Notes: a model not told the origin generated them from the letters alone. A stretch of DNA of 58,448 nt from Planctomycetales bacterium 71-10 (GCA_001898385.1 MKTT01000036.1:1-58448), one strand, 5' to 3'; shown: positions 26,326-35,238, numbered from the stretch's first letter. Numbers and translations are program-made.

Positions 26326-28050
26326 TCAGAACCAAAACTGGAATCGGAGCATGAACAGGTCGCTGGTGGACGACAGGCCCCCCGGGCGGTACTGCACGGG
26401 GGTGCTGAAGCCGGCGTGCTGCCAGTCGAAGAGGACGCGGATGTAGGGGTTCCAGTACCAGTTGATCCCGACGTCCGTGAGATACAGGCGGTTCGTCCAG
26501 ATGTCGGGGTCGGCCAGGCCGGCGCCGAAGACCTGCTCGCCGATGTCGAGATAGGCGTAGCGGAAGACGGGCTCCCACGCCCCCGGGCCCCGACGGCCGC
26601 GCCGGAGGTCGAAGTTCCGGCGCGGGATCACCCGGCCTCGGCTGGCCATGGTCTCGCCGGTCAGGAAGTACGAGCCCTGCACGTAGAAGCCCTCGACTGG
26701 GACCCGCGCGCGCCCCGGCTTGTCGGTCAGCCCGTAGGTCTGGAAGCCGCTCTGCCACTCGGCGAGGAGCATCAGGCTCCTGTAGAAGTAGGCCGTGTGC
26801 AGCGACCAGAGGTCGCGCGGCCCTTCGGCCTTCACGTCGCCGTTGAAGATCAGGAACGGGACGCCGATGACGTTGCTCCCGGCGGTCGGCACGATCGTCC
26901 GCAGGATCGACGGGACGGGCGCGTGGTCCTGGGAGCCGGCCACGACCGAGCCGCCGACGTTGAAGTTCTCCAGCGGCGAGCCTTCCCGCGGCCGGAACGG
27001 CGCGAGGTTGAGGTAGGCGATCAGGCTCTTGGGGTTGCTCAGGTCGACCTGGGCGTTGGGCGTGCCGTTGAAGATGCCGGCCGCGTAGTCGACCCGCTTG
27101 AACAGGGACTCCCCCCAGAGCATCGCCCCGACGTCGCGGTTCATGCCGAAGTTGTTGAAGAAGACCGACCATTCGCCACTCGCCAGGGCCTCGGTCGGCT
27201 GGGCGTAGAACTCGTAAGCGAACGGCGACTTGTAGCGCCCGAAGCGGAACTGGAACCGCTTATCGTAATTCACGTTCAAGAATATGTCGAGGGCGGAGAA
27301 CGAGTCGAAGGCCTGGACGAACGAGACGTAGTATTCGTAGGGGCGCGTCAGATGGCCGTTGAAGATGAACCACTGGCGGGCGATGTCGAAGGTGTCGGCG
27401 ACGGGATCCTGGTCGGGGATGCCGTAGAACCGGCCGTCGATCTGGGTCAGGTTGTGGAACTGGATGTCGAACTCGTCGTCGTCGGTCCGCAGCTGGAAGC
27501 CGGGGCCCCAGTGCGACCGCGTCCGCCGGTCCGGCAGGACGCCGGGCATGTCGAAGCGGGGCGTGGGGATCTCGGCCGACGGGCCGAAGCCCGCCGCCGT
27601 GCCGCCGAAGCCGATCTCCTCGGCGACGTCCTCGCTGACGGCGTCGCCCCCGACCGGCCCGGCCGATCCCGATCCCGGCACCGCCCCGCCGTCGCCCGGC
27701 CCCATCGCGGAGCCGTCGGGCCCTATGACGCCGTCGTCGACGCTCGGGCCCGTCCGCCCCGGCGATTCGGCCTCGCGCAGCCGCGTGGAAAGCTGGTCGA
27801 CCTGGGAGGAGAGCCGTCGGACGGTGGCCTCCAGCTCGCGGACGTGCTCCGGGTCGGGCATCCGTTCCAGCAGGCCCTCCATCCGGCGCAGGCGATCCTC
27901 CAGGACCGCCTCGCGGGCCGTGCGAGGGGCGACGGCCGCCGGCACCGCGACGGGCTCCGGAGACTGCCCCGGCGCTCGCCCCGCGACGCCGACGAACACC
28001 AGCATCCCACCCGCAATCATCATCCGTCGTCGGCCGGCACCTTGCTGCAT
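26326..28050 (-). CDS. Phosphate-selective porin-like outer-membrane channel (OprO/OprP type)
   Basis: 574 residues. After a signal peptide (MMIAGGMLVFVGVAGRAPGQ), residues 40-100 form a coiled coil (LEDRLRRMEGLLERM, RRLSSQVDQLSTRLREAE), then a Gly-rich linker of about 60 residues. The rest is an antiparallel beta-barrel (FELRTDD, FDIQFHNLTQIDGRFYG, RFQFRFGRYKSPFAYEFYAQ) ending in phenylalanine, as outer-membrane proteins do. The barrel resembles the phosphate-selective porins O and P, which favour anions. The coiled coil may anchor it to peptidoglycan. GAGG lies 7 nt before ATG 28050. A fluoride riboswitch and terminator lie immediately upstream. Confidence 0.85.
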   Translation of the reverse strand: MQQGAGRRRMMIAGGMLVFVGVAGRAPGQSPEPVAVPAAVAPRTAREAVLEDRLRRMEGLLERMPDPEHVRELEATVRRLSSQVDQLSTRLREAESPGRTGPSVDDGVIGPDGSAMGPGDGGAVPGSGSAGPVGGDAVSEDVAEEIGFGGTAAGFGPSAEIPTPRFDMPGVLPDRRTRSHWGPGFQLRTDDDEFDIQFHNLTQIDGRFYGIPDQDPVADTFDIARQWFIFNGHLTRPYEYYVSFVQAFDSFSALDIFLNVNYDKRFQFRFGRYKSPFAYEFYAQPTEALASGEWSVFFNNFGMNRDVGAMLWGESLFKRVDYAAGIFNGTPNAQVDLSNPKSLIAYLNLAPFRPREGSPLENFNVGGSVVAGSQDHAPVPSILRTIVPTAGSNVIGVPFLIFNGDVKAEGPRDLWSLHTAYFYRSLMLLAEWQSGFQTYGLTDKPGRARVPVEGFYVQGSYFLTGETMASRGRVIPRRNFDLRRGRRGPGAWEPVFRYAYLDIGEQVFGAGLADPDIWTNRLYLTDVGINWYWNPYIRVLFDWQHAGFSTPVQYRPGGLSSTSDLFMLRFQFWF

Positions 28051-28113
28051 GCTTCGCCTCTTTGATCCGGAGGCTCGATGCGACAGTGAGGCGGTCCGCC
28101 GCCTCGCGCAATG

Positions 28114-28159
28114 AAAAACCCCTACCTTCGGAGGGATCTCCCGATCCTCCAGGTAGGAG
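28114..28159 (-). terminator. Intrinsic terminator overlapping the fluoride aptamer
   Basis: On the minus strand, CTCCTACC (28159-28152) pairs with GGTAGGGG (28126-28119) around an inner GGAGG/CCTCC hairpin, and five T residues follow (28118-28114). The CTCCTACC arm is also the 3' part of the aptamer, so ligand-bound aptamer and terminator are mutually exclusive. This is the expression platform of an ON switch. Confidence 0.8.
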
Positions 28160-28212
28160 TCATCAGCCCCGCGAGGGGCGGTCCAATCGTCGGGTGAACT
28201 CCATCACCCTCC
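28152..28212 (-). promoter_or_regulatory. Fluoride riboswitch (crcB motif) aptamer
   Basis: Minus strand, 5' to 3': the first hairpin matches the crcB consensus GGTGATGGAGTTCACC (28208-28193). A linker follows, then a GCCCC/TCGC/GGGGC hairpin (28179-28166) and the conserved TGATGACTCCTACC (28165-28152). GGAGT in the first loop (28202-28198) can pair with ACTCC (28160-28156) to make the required pseudoknot. These are the diagnostic elements of the class that binds Mg-fluoride. The linker between hairpins is about 12 nt, longer than in well-known examples. It lies 102 bp upstream of the porin start, after a promoter and before an overlapping terminator. Confidence 0.85.
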
Positions 28213-28242
28213 GCGAAATCGCGGAAATTCGTCGGCCCCCTG

Positions 28243-28272
28243 ATTATCGGCCGGGCCGCGAGGCGACTTTAA
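28243..28272 (-). promoter_or_regulatory. Promoter for the fluoride-switched porin transcript
   Basis: Reading leftwards, TTAAAG (28272-28267) and GATAAT (28248-28243) with an 18-bp spacer. The expected transcript start near 28236 is about 24 nt before the aptamer, as needed for a riboswitch leader. Confidence 0.5.
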
Positions 28273-28323
28273 CGAACGCGACGCTTTTGCGGCGAAGATC
28301 GGCGACGGACGGCCCGGGGGGCC

Positions 28324-29256
28324 TCAGCGCGGCGACGGCTCCACGCCCGGCGTCCAGTCGACGCGCGACAGGTCGGCCAGCGCCAGGATCAGCGCCTGGG
28401 TCCCCTTGCGGCCCTTACCCTGCGCCGCGACGGCCCGGTAGAGCTGCTCGGCGAGGGCCAGCCCCGGCATCGCCAGGCCCATCCGCCGCGACTCCGCCAG
28501 GGCGATGCCCATGTCCTTGAGGAAGTGCTCGACGAGGAATCCCGGCTCGTAGTCGCCGGCGATCATCCGGGGGGCCAGGTTGCCCAGGCTCCACGAGCCG
28601 GCCGCCCCGGGGCCCACGCTCTGGAGGACCGTCTCCGGGTCCAGCCCCGCCTCGTGGGCGTAGAGCAGGGCCTCGCAGACGCCCACCATGTTGGACGCGA
28701 TGAGCGTCTGGTTCACCATCTTCGTATGCTGGCCCGCGCCCGGGCCGCCCTGGCGGACGATCGTCTTGCCCATCGCCTGGAACAGCGGCCGGAGCGATTC
28801 GGCGACCGCCTCGTCGCCGCCGATCATGATCGACAGCCGCCCCTCGCGCGCCCCGACGTCGCCCCCCGAGACCGGCGCGTCGAGCGAGTGGACCCCCCGC
28901 GCCTTCGCCGCCTCGGCGATCTCCACGGCCAGCGACGGCTCGCTCGTCGTCATGTCCACCAGGATCGTCCCCGGGGCGGCGGCCGAGAGGACGCCGGATT
29001 CGCCCAGGATCACCTCGCGGACGTCGCTCGGGTGGCCGACGATCGAGAAGACCACGTCGGAGGCCGCGGCGACCTCGGCGGGCGAGCCGGCGGCCTTCGC
29101 CCCCTTCGCGACCAGCGGCCCGGCCTTCGCGGCGGTGCGGTTGTAGACCGTCGCGGCGTAGCCGGCGTCGATCAGCCGGCCGCACATCGAGGCCCCCATC
29201 ACGCCCGTCCCGATCCAGCCGATCCGCGTCTTCCCCGGTCCGATCGTCGGGCCCAT
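28324..29256 (-). CDS. NAD(P)-dependent 3-hydroxyisobutyrate dehydrogenase-like oxidoreductase
   Basis: 310 residues from ATG 29256, chosen over a longer upstream frame because a GGGAAGGGGGG leader precedes it and the family starts here. The N-terminal Rossmann motif is [21 protein letters not shown]. Family signature [19 protein letters not shown] and the catalytic Lys in [14 protein letters not shown] follow. The family includes 3-hydroxyisobutyrate, tartronate semialdehyde and glyoxylate/succinic-semialdehyde reductases, and the substrate is not readable. Its stop is about 50 bp upstream of the porin promoter on the same strand. Confidence 0.9.
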   Translation of the reverse strand: MGPTIGPGKTRIGWIGTGVMGASMCGRLIDAGYAATVYNRTAAKAGPLVAKGAKAAGSPAEVAAASDVVFSIVGHPSDVREVILGESGVLSAAAPGTILVDMTTSEPSLAVEIAEAAKARGVHSLDAPVSGGDVGAREGRLSIMIGGDEAVAESLRPLFQAMGKTIVRQGGPGAGQHTKMVNQTLIASNMVGVCEALLYAHEAGLDPETVLQSVGPGAAGSWSLGNLAPRMIAGDYEPGFLVEHFLKDMGIALAESRRMGLAMPGLALAEQLYRAVAAQGKGRKGTQALILALADLSRVDWTPGVEPSPR

Positions 29257-29408
29257 GCGAACGCCCCCCCTTCCCTCGTGGCCTTGAGCCCCCGGAGAGG
29301 CGGCCGATACAATCTCCTTTTCGACGGGCCGATTATAGCCGGGCCTCCGCCGCGAGACAGGCCCCCGGGCGAAGCGGCCCATCCTCCCCGACGATTGCAA
29401 GGGACGAC

Positions 29409-30947
29409 ATGCGACCTTCTCTGATCCAGAGCTACCTGTCCGACAAGTCGGCCGCCGACGCCTCCCCGGCGTTCCTGGCCTACCTCGCGAGCCTGGAGAC
29501 CGTGGCCGGCGTCTCCCCCGACGTCGCCCGCGCGATCGTCGCCGAGCTGGCCGACCAGCGGTCGAACGTCAAGCTCATCGCCAGCGAGAACTACTCGTCG
29601 CTGGCCACCCAGCTCGCGATGGGGAACCTGCTGACCGACAAGTACGCCGAGGGGATCCCCCACCGCCGCTTCTACGCCGGCTGCGACAACGTCGACGCGG
29701 TCGAGGACCTGGCGGACGCCCGCGCCCGCGAGCTGTTCGGCGCCGAACACGCCTACGCCCAGCCCCACAGCGGCGCCGACGCCAACATGGTCGCCTTCTG
29801 GGCCATCCTCCGCGCCCGCGTCGAACTCCCCAAGATGGCCGAGGTCGTCGGCGTCGACGACCCCTCCAAGGTCGCCCCCGAAGACTGGACCAAGCTGCCG
29901 ATCGAGGGCTGGAACAAGGTCCGCCACGCGCTGGGGAATCAGCGCCTGCTCGGCCTGGACCTGGCCTCCGGCGGCCACCTGACGCACGGCTACCGGCTGA
30001 ACGTCTCCGGCCGGATGTTCGAGTCCCACGGCTACGCCGTCGACCGCGAGACCTTCCTGCTGGACTACGACGCCATCGAGCGCCAGGCCGTCGAGGTGAG
30101 GCCGCTGATCCTGCTGGCCGGCTTCAGCGCCTACCCGCGGAACATCAACTACCGCCGGATGCGCGAGATCGCCGACAAGGTGGGCGCCGTGCTGATGGTG
30201 GACATGGCCCACTTCGCGGGGCTGGTGGCCGGCAAGGTGCTGACCGGCGACGAGGACCCGCTGGCCTTCGCCGACGTGGTCACGACCACCACGCACAAGA
30301 CGCTGCGCGGCCCCCGCGGCGGCCTGGTGATGTGCAAGAAGGAGTTCGCCGAGCACGTCGACCGCGGCTGCCCGCTGGTCCTCGGCGGCCCCCTGCCCCA
30401 CGTCATGGCCGCCAAGGCCGTCGCGTTCACCGAGGCCCTGAAGCCCGAGTACCGCGCCTACGCCGCGAAGATCGTCGAGAACTCCCGCGCCCTCGCCGAG
30501 TCGTTCATGAGCGTCGGCCTGAAGGTGATCTCCGGCGGCACGGACAACCACCTGGTCCTGGTCGACGTGGCGTCGACCCTGGGGATCACCGGCCGGCAGG
30601 CCGAGAACGCGGTCCGGCGCTGCGGGATCACGCTGAACCGCAACACGATCCCGTTCGACCCCAACGGCCCGTGGTACACCAGCGGCCTCCGCTTCGGCCC
30701 CCCCGCCGTCACCACGCTGGGCATGGGCCCGGCCGAGATGCGCGAGATCGCCGAGGTCGTGAAGCTGGTCCTCACCCACGTCGTCCCCGGCGAGTCGAAG
30801 TCGGGCGGCAAGGACAAGGCCAAGTACACGCTCGACGCCAAGGCCGAGGCCGAGGCGAGCGCCCGCGTGGCGAAGCTGCTCGGCGCGTTCCCGGTCTATC
30901 CGGAGTTGGACCTGCCGTTCCTCCAGTCCCATTTCGGGGCGAAGTGA
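29409..30947 (+). CDS. glyA: Serine hydroxymethyltransferase (long form)
   Basis: 512 residues, versus about 420 in most bacteria. It interconverts serine and glycine with tetrahydrofolate and PLP. Motifs present are [27 protein letters not shown], the Schiff-base Lys in [14 protein letters not shown] and [12 protein letters not shown]. The extra length comes from a roughly 45-residue N-terminal extension and an insertion near residue 140-190 ([20 protein letters not shown]). Chlamydial SHMT is similarly long (about 497), consistent with a PVC-superphylum lineage. The rhodanese gene starts 4 bp after the stop and is probably co-transcribed. Confidence 0.95.
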   Translation: MRPSLIQSYLSDKSAADASPAFLAYLASLETVAGVSPDVARAIVAELADQRSNVKLIASENYSSLATQLAMGNLLTDKYAEGIPHRRFYAGCDNVDAVEDLADARARELFGAEHAYAQPHSGADANMVAFWAILRARVELPKMAEVVGVDDPSKVAPEDWTKLPIEGWNKVRHALGNQRLLGLDLASGGHLTHGYRLNVSGRMFESHGYAVDRETFLLDYDAIERQAVEVRPLILLAGFSAYPRNINYRRMREIADKVGAVLMVDMAHFAGLVAGKVLTGDEDPLAFADVVTTTTHKTLRGPRGGLVMCKKEFAEHVDRGCPLVLGGPLPHVMAAKAVAFTEALKPEYRAYAAKIVENSRALAESFMSVGLKVISGGTDNHLVLVDVASTLGITGRQAENAVRRCGITLNRNTIPFDPNGPWYTSGLRFGPPAVTTLGMGPAEMREIAEVVKLVLTHVVPGESKSGGKDKAKYTLDAKAEAEASARVAKLLGAFPVYPELDLPFLQSHFGAK

Positions 30948-30951
30948 CCCC

Positions 30952-31302
30952 ATGCCCAACGACCCGATCGTCGAGCTGGATCCGCGGGCCCTCCGCGTCC
31001 GGCTCGACGCCGGCGAGGCGATCACCCTGCTGGACGTGCGCGAGCCCGACGAGCGCGCGTACGCCGCGATCCCCGCGCCGGCCGACCTGTTCATCCCCAT
31101 GCGCGAGGTCCCCGGCCGGGCCGACGAGGTCCGCGAGGCCCTCGCGCGGGGCCCGATCGTCGCCTACTGCCACCACGGCGTCCGCTCCATGAACGTCGCC
31201 GCCTGGCTCGCCGCCAACGGCCTCCCCGGCGTCCTCAACCTCCGAGGCGGCATCGACGCCTGGTCCATGGTCGTCGACCCGGCGGTCCCTCGCTACTTCT
31301 GA
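30952..31302 (+). CDS. Single-domain rhodanese-like sulfurtransferase
   Basis: 116 residues. The domain is complete: LLDVREPDERAYAAIPAPAD is the first half, and the active-site loop YCHHGVRS carries the catalytic Cys (near residue 73). GGIDAWS at the end is typical. Related to GlpE/PspE and to the C-terminal domain of MoeB/ThiF partners, it can move sulfane sulfur or sense it. It follows glyA by only 4 bp, so the two are likely translated together. No signal peptide. Confidence 0.9.
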   Translation: MPNDPIVELDPRALRVRLDAGEAITLLDVREPDERAYAAIPAPADLFIPMREVPGRADEVREALARGPIVAYCHHGVRSMNVAAWLAANGLPGVLNLRGGIDAWSMVVDPAVPRYF

Positions 31303-31470
31303 CAACCGCGAACGAGCCGGAAACTGGCTCCGTTCGTCGGTGTCAGGCTTCCCAATTTTGGAATTCAAAACTCGAAACTGCAACGACTTGCGTCACGCAA
31401 AACCTGGGTTCGCTCGTCGTTTTCGAAGTGATGCCCGGGCCCCCTCGCGATCCCGTTTTCTGCCTTTCCC

Positions 31471-31539
31471 GTAGGCTGGGTCGCGACCCAGCTCGGAGAA
31501 GGTCGAGGCGAGCGAGGGCTGGGTCGCGACCCGGCCTAC
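31471..31539. repeat. Palindromic intergenic repeat, copy 2
   Basis: Left arm 31471-31492 and right arm 31516-31539 are near-inverted copies built on GGCTGGGTCGCGACCCAGC. The two outer ends read GTAGG and CCTAC as at 18094. It has the same overall length (69 bp) as copy 1, with a different centre. Confidence 0.85.
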
Positions 31540-31680
31540 GAAGGGTGCCTCCCTCTCCCCTGAAGCCCCCCGGATTGTCAAAGAACGGTCGTCCGCCTGA
31601 TAGAATCTGCGGTGGTCGGGGCGGGATTTCAGGATTCCGCGCCAGGATCGAGATTTCCCGAAACTCCTCGCCCATCCGAA

Positions 31681-31952
31681 GTCCCCTCTCCCGCCGGGAG
31701 AGGGAGGCCGCGCAGCGGCGGGTGAGGGTCGTCGGGGCGCGGAGGGCATGCCGGTCGCGCGGACGCCGAAAGCGGCCATGGATCCTGCGAAGGGTGGTCC
31801 GGGCAGCCCCCCCGGTCGTCTCCATCTCGACGACCATCGACGCCCGGGCGGGCCGCCCGGGGCACCCTTTCGGTCCTGCTTCACTCCTTCCAAATAGGCC
31901 GACGACCCTCACCCGGCCCTTCGGGCCACCCTCTCCCGGCGGGAGAGGGGAC
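31681..31952. repeat. Inverted-repeat intergenic element, copy A (outer arms only)
   Basis: The left end starts GTCCCCTCTCCCGCCGGGAG and runs on into GGCCGCGCAGCGGCGGGTGA. The right end is its approximate inverse, running through CGACCCTCACCCGGCCCTTC to CTCTCCCGGCGGGAGAGGGG. 272 bp. The same ends are at 33091/33485 and 42359/42808. The internal part here is different and lacks the inner inverted module. Confidence 0.8.
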
Positions 31953-32005
31953 TTCGGATAGGCTCGCGCAGGACTGATAGACCTCGCCATTGCCAGGAGA
32001 TCGCC

Positions 32006-33022
32006 ATGAAGCTTTTCGCCTCTCTCGTCTTCGCCCTCGTCTTCGCCCTGCCGTCGGCCCGCGCCGAGGCGCCGGCGACGTTCCGCAACCCGCTCAAGCA
32101 GAGCGGGGCCGACCCGTGGCTCTTCTTCCACGACGGGTGGTACTACCTCTCGGCGACGACCGCGGTCGACGTGCAACTCCGCAAGGCGAAGAGCCTGGAG
32201 GGCCTGAAGACGGCCAAGGATCAGGTCGTCTGGCGCGAGGATCAGCCGAGCCGCAACCGCGACATCTGGGCGCCGGAGTTCCATCGCCTCGAATCCGGGT
32301 CCGGCCCGCGCTGGTATCTCTACTACACGGCCGGCGACGGCCGCGAGCCGGCGCATCGGATGTACGTCGCGGAGTCGGCCGGCGACGACCCGATGGGGCC
32401 GTACACCTTCAAGGCCAAGCTCCTCACCGACCCGAAGGACGAGTATTACGCCATCGACGGCACCGTCCTGCCCATGCCGGACGGCACCAACTACTTCGTC
32501 TGGTGCGGCCGTCCGAGCCCGTCGGGCCAGGGCCTCTACATCAGCCGGATGACGAACCCGTGGACGTTGACCGGGCCTCGCGTCTACATGGACGTCGACG
32601 GCCTGGGCTGCGACGTCGTCCGCGAGGGTCCCGTCGCCCTCCGTCAGGGCGACGAGGGCCGGGTCTTCCTGATCTACTCCACCTGCGCGGCCGACACGCC
32701 CGACTACAAGCTCGGCATGGTCTCGATCGCCCCCGGGGCCGACCCGATGAAGAGCGCGTCGTGGCGGCAGGACCCCCGGCCGGTCTTCCAGCGCAACGAT
32801 GAGGCCGGCGTGTACGGGCCGGGGCATTGCTCGTTCTTCAAGTCGCCCGACGGCCGCGAAGACTGGATCGCCTACCACGCCAAGCCCGGCACGGCCGTCG
32901 GCTACCTCGACCGGTCCGCCCGCGCCCAGAAGATCGCCTGGAAGGCCGACGGCACGCCCGACCTGGGCAAGCCGATCGGGCTCGACGTCGACATCCCGGC
33001 CCCCTCGGGCGAGGGGCGTTGA
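32006..33022 (+). CDS. Secreted family 43 glycoside hydrolase
   Basis: 338 residues with a signal peptide (MKLFASLVFALVFALPSARAE). Five-bladed propeller enzyme of GH43, usually arabinanase, arabinofuranosidase or xylosidase. The three expected acidic residues are visible: GADPWLFFHDGWYYL (base Asp), YYAIDGTVLPMP (modulating Asp) and VVREGPVAL (acid Glu). Blade repeats such as WAPEFHRLESG and MTNPWTLTGPR fit. With the two glycosidases at 348 and 1618 it suggests use of plant hemicellulose or pectin side chains. Flanked on both sides by repeat elements. Confidence 0.88.
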   Translation: MKLFASLVFALVFALPSARAEAPATFRNPLKQSGADPWLFFHDGWYYLSATTAVDVQLRKAKSLEGLKTAKDQVVWREDQPSRNRDIWAPEFHRLESGSGPRWYLYYTAGDGREPAHRMYVAESAGDDPMGPYTFKAKLLTDPKDEYYAIDGTVLPMPDGTNYFVWCGRPSPSGQGLYISRMTNPWTLTGPRVYMDVDGLGCDVVREGPVALRQGDEGRVFLIYSTCAADTPDYKLGMVSIAPGADPMKSASWRQDPRPVFQRNDEAGVYGPGHCSFFKSPDGREDWIAYHAKPGTAVGYLDRSARAQKIAWKADGTPDLGKPIGLDVDIPAPSGEGR

Positions 33023-33090
33023 GGCGGTCGAGTCGGACAGGGCGTCGGATCGCGGTGAGCCGACATCGGTATCGCAAGCGTCCCGGAGAC

Positions 33091-33485
33091 GTCCCCTCTC
33101 CCGCCGGGAGAGGGCGGCCGCGCAGCGGCGGGTGAGGGTCGCCGGCGCGCGGAGGGCATGACGAAAGCAAGGTCGAAGTCGGCCCATGACAAGCATCCTT
33201 CTCCCCTCGTGGGAGAAGGTGGCCGAAGGCCGGATGGGGGGGCGACCGCCGTCGCTCCCCCAGGCCGGCGCGGACTTTGAGGCCGGCGGCCCTCGGTCGC
33301 GCCCCCCTCATCCGCCCCTCCGGGGCACCTTCTCCCACGAGGGGAGAAGGGGGGATTCGTGCTCCACCCCCATGTCTTCGACAGAGCGCCTCAAGGGGAG
33401 AAGGCGTCGACCGCCCCGGCGTTTCCGAAATCCGACGACCCTCACCCGGCCCTTCGGACCACCCTCTCCCGGCGGGAGAGGGGAC
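33091..33485. repeat. Nested inverted-repeat element, copy B
   Basis: 395 bp. Outer arms GTCCCCTCTCCCGCCGGGAG and the inverse GGCGGGAGAGGGGAC enclose an inner inverted module (33197-33352) with ends CCTTCTCCCCTCGTGGGAGA and its complement. The inner module recurs in the opposite orientation at 42493-42650 with very few differences. The element fills most of the 536-bp gap between the GH43 and LysM genes (33023-33558); I saw nothing else there. Confidence 0.85.
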
Positions 33486-33558
33486 GTCGGTCGGCTGAGA
33501 TCGTCCACGATCTTTTCAACGAAAAGACGCGCCTCGGAAGCCGGTACGTCGCCCTCCG

Positions 33559-34722
33559 TCAGGGCTTCTCGACCGGGGCGGGGAGGATGAGGCACTGGCC
33601 GACGCGGGGGCGGCCGTCCTTGCTCAGGGCGTCGCGGTTCAGGGCCATGATCTCCAGGGCCTTGCGCTCGTCGCCGCACTTCTCGCGGGCGATCATCCGG
33701 AGCGTGTCGTCCGGCCGGACGACGTGGACGGCGACCCCGCCCGAGTCCGGCGAGCCGGGCGCGGCCTGCGTTTCGGAGTACGACGCCCGCACGGCGTGCG
33801 GATCGCGACGCGGGTCGGACGACTCCAGGTCGGGGATCGCGGCGGGCGCAGGCCCGGCCAGGACCATCCGGGGCTCAAGCTCGCCCAGGCCCGGGACGAC
33901 CAGGGACTTCCCTTCCGCCAGGGCGTCGGGCCAGGCGACGCGATCGCGGTTGGCCCACCACAGGGCGCGGGCGTAGCGAGGGTCGCCGTAATACTTGCGG
34001 GCCAGGACCTCGAACGAATCGCCCTGCGCGACGACGTGCTTCAGGGCGGGGGTCGCCGCGGCCTGCTCGGCACCGACCCGTGAGACCTCGCCGTCGGCCT
34101 TGGGCTTCGCCCGCGGCTCGGATTTCGGCCAGGGCGAATGGACCGGGCCGACGATCACCGGCTCGCCCTGGGCGAGCGACCCGAGGAACGAGCCCGAATC
34201 CAGCGCGACCGGCACTCCGGGCGGCGGCGGCACGGCGTCCGGCGTCTCCAGCGGGATAGCCTTACGCTCGGCCGGGGCCGACGCCACCGGGGCATGGTCG
34301 TGATCGGTCGGTCGGCCGAGGCCCAGCAGGCGGCCCAGCGCCGCGAGCGGCGGGAGCTTCGGCACCGAAGGCCGGGCCGCGACCGGCAGGGCGGGCGGGG
34401 TCGGCCTGGCGGGGCCGATCACGACCTTCGGCGCGGCCGGCTGGTCGGGGCGGGTCAGGGCGATCGCGCCGTTCGCGCCGCTGACGATCAGGGCGTTCTC
34501 GCCGTCTCCGGGCTTCGACGAGACGATGTGGATCGTCCCGTCGACCTTCTCGACGACGCTGACGAGCTTCAGCAGCTCGGAGATCGTCACCTTGTCGAAG
34601 TCGACGGTGATCGTCCCGTGGACCTTGGACGGCGACGCCTCCTGGGCGCGGGCCCGCCCGGCCGTCGCGAGCGCCAGGCCCAGGGCCAGCAGGCCCAGTG
34701 TGTTGCGTCGAGAACGGTTCAA
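33559..34722 (-). CDS. Exported LysM-domain protein
   Basis: 387 residues. A signal peptide (NTLGLLALGLALATAGRARA) is followed by a 60-residue beta-rich region (VHGTITVDFDKVTISELLKL) reminiscent of secretin/TonB short N-terminal domains. A long Pro/Ala linker follows, then two LysM motifs: HVVAQGDSFEVLARKYYGDP near residue 230 and HVVRPDDTLRMIAREKCGDE near 330. LysM binds glycan strands of peptidoglycan, so it is a cell-wall-associated structural or anchoring protein. Its start faces the divergent PadR gene. It shows no enzyme domain. The N-terminal similarity is only suggestive. Confidence 0.85.
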   Translation of the reverse strand: MNRSRRNTLGLLALGLALATAGRARAQEASPSKVHGTITVDFDKVTISELLKLVSVVEKVDGTIHIVSSKPGDGENALIVSGANGAIALTRPDQPAAPKVVIGPARPTPPALPVAARPSVPKLPPLAALGRLLGLGRPTDHDHAPVASAPAERKAIPLETPDAVPPPPGVPVALDSGSFLGSLAQGEPVIVGPVHSPWPKSEPRAKPKADGEVSRVGAEQAAATPALKHVVAQGDSFEVLARKYYGDPRYARALWWANRDRVAWPDALAEGKSLVVPGLGELEPRMVLAGPAPAAIPDLESSDPRRDPHAVRASYSETQAAPGSPDSGGVAVHVVRPDDTLRMIAREKCGDERKALEIMALNRDALSKDGRPRVGQCLILPAPVEKP

Positions 34723-34843
34723 GGGTCTTCCTCGTCCAGAATCGGCCCGACCGCCGCGCGACCTCGCCCGGCTCCCTGGTCTGGTTTCGGCATCGCCGCC
34801 GCCCGGACTTAAGGAATGCGCCGGTCGCGCCGGTCCTCCCGTC

Positions 34844-34871
34844 TTGACATCCGCCCGGCGGCCAGTACCCT
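34844..34871 (+). promoter_or_regulatory. Putative promoter for the PadR-HAAS operon
   Basis: TTGACA at 34844-34849 and TACCCT at 34866-34871, spacer 16 bp, 34 bp before the PadR start. Just downstream is TACACAGTA (34876-34884), a small TAC/GTA inverted repeat that could be an autoregulatory site; this is a guess. Confidence 0.5.
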
Positions 34872-34905
34872 GCGATACACAGTAGCGACCGAAGGGGGGG
34901 CCGGG

Positions 34906-35238
34906 ATGAGTCCGTGGGAGACGCAGCTGCGCAAGGGGCTGGTGGAGCTGGCCGTGCTGGCGACGATGGTCGGCGGCGAGGCGTATGGGTACGGGATCGT
35001 GGAGCGGCTGCGGGGCCTTGAAGGGCTGGAGTTCACCGAGAGCACGGTCTACCCGGTGCTGGCGCGGCTGGCCCGCGAGGGCTTCCTGGCGATCCGCGCC
35101 GAGCGGTCGCCGTCGGGGCCGATGCGGCGTTACTACCGCCTGACGCCGGAGGGGGAGCGACGGTTCCGGGAGATGACGAAGGGCTGGCGGGCGGTGTCCG
35201 CGAGCCTGTCCACCTTACTCGAAGGGGTGCAGGGATGA
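34906..35238 (+). CDS. PadR-family transcriptional regulator
   Basis: 110 residues from ATG 34906 (GAAGGGGGGG upstream). The winged helix-turn-helix is complete: LRKGLVELAVLATMVGGEAYGYGIVERL (helices 1-2), FTESTVYPVLARLAREGFLA (recognition helix and start of wing) and RRYYRLTPEGERR (wing). Short PadR-s type, dimerising through the C-terminal helix. PadR proteins usually repress a neighbouring membrane or efflux gene. The stop overlaps the next gene start by 4 bp (ATGA), so the HAAS membrane protein is its co-translated partner and probable target. Confidence 0.93.
   Translation: MSPWETQLRKGLVELAVLATMVGGEAYGYGIVERLRGLEGLEFTESTVYPVLARLAREGFLAIRAERSPSGPMRRYYRLTPEGERRFREMTKGWRAVSASLSTLLEGVQG

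Larger units (their letters stand above)
31303..32005. other. Repeat-rich intergenic region
   Basis: 703 bp between the rhodanese and GH43 genes. It holds palindromic repeat copy 2 (31471-31539) and one inverted-repeat element (31681-31952), both listed separately. An AT-richer patch around 31350-31430 has no credible ORF. The GH43 promoter should lie in the last few dozen bases. Confidence 0.6.

Noticed and set aside
28160..28166. CTGATGA, the core of a hammerhead ribozyme.
   Set aside because: The required GAAA core and stems are absent, and the same bases are explained by the fluoride aptamer.
29257..29408. Possible glycine riboswitch upstream of glyA.
   Set aside because: The leader lacks the conserved tandem aptamer motifs; only a weak GGAGA/TCTCC hairpin with a short T-run is present.
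31350..31430. AT-richer patch that might be a transposon relic.
   Set aside because: No open frame, terminal repeats or target duplication could be found around it.
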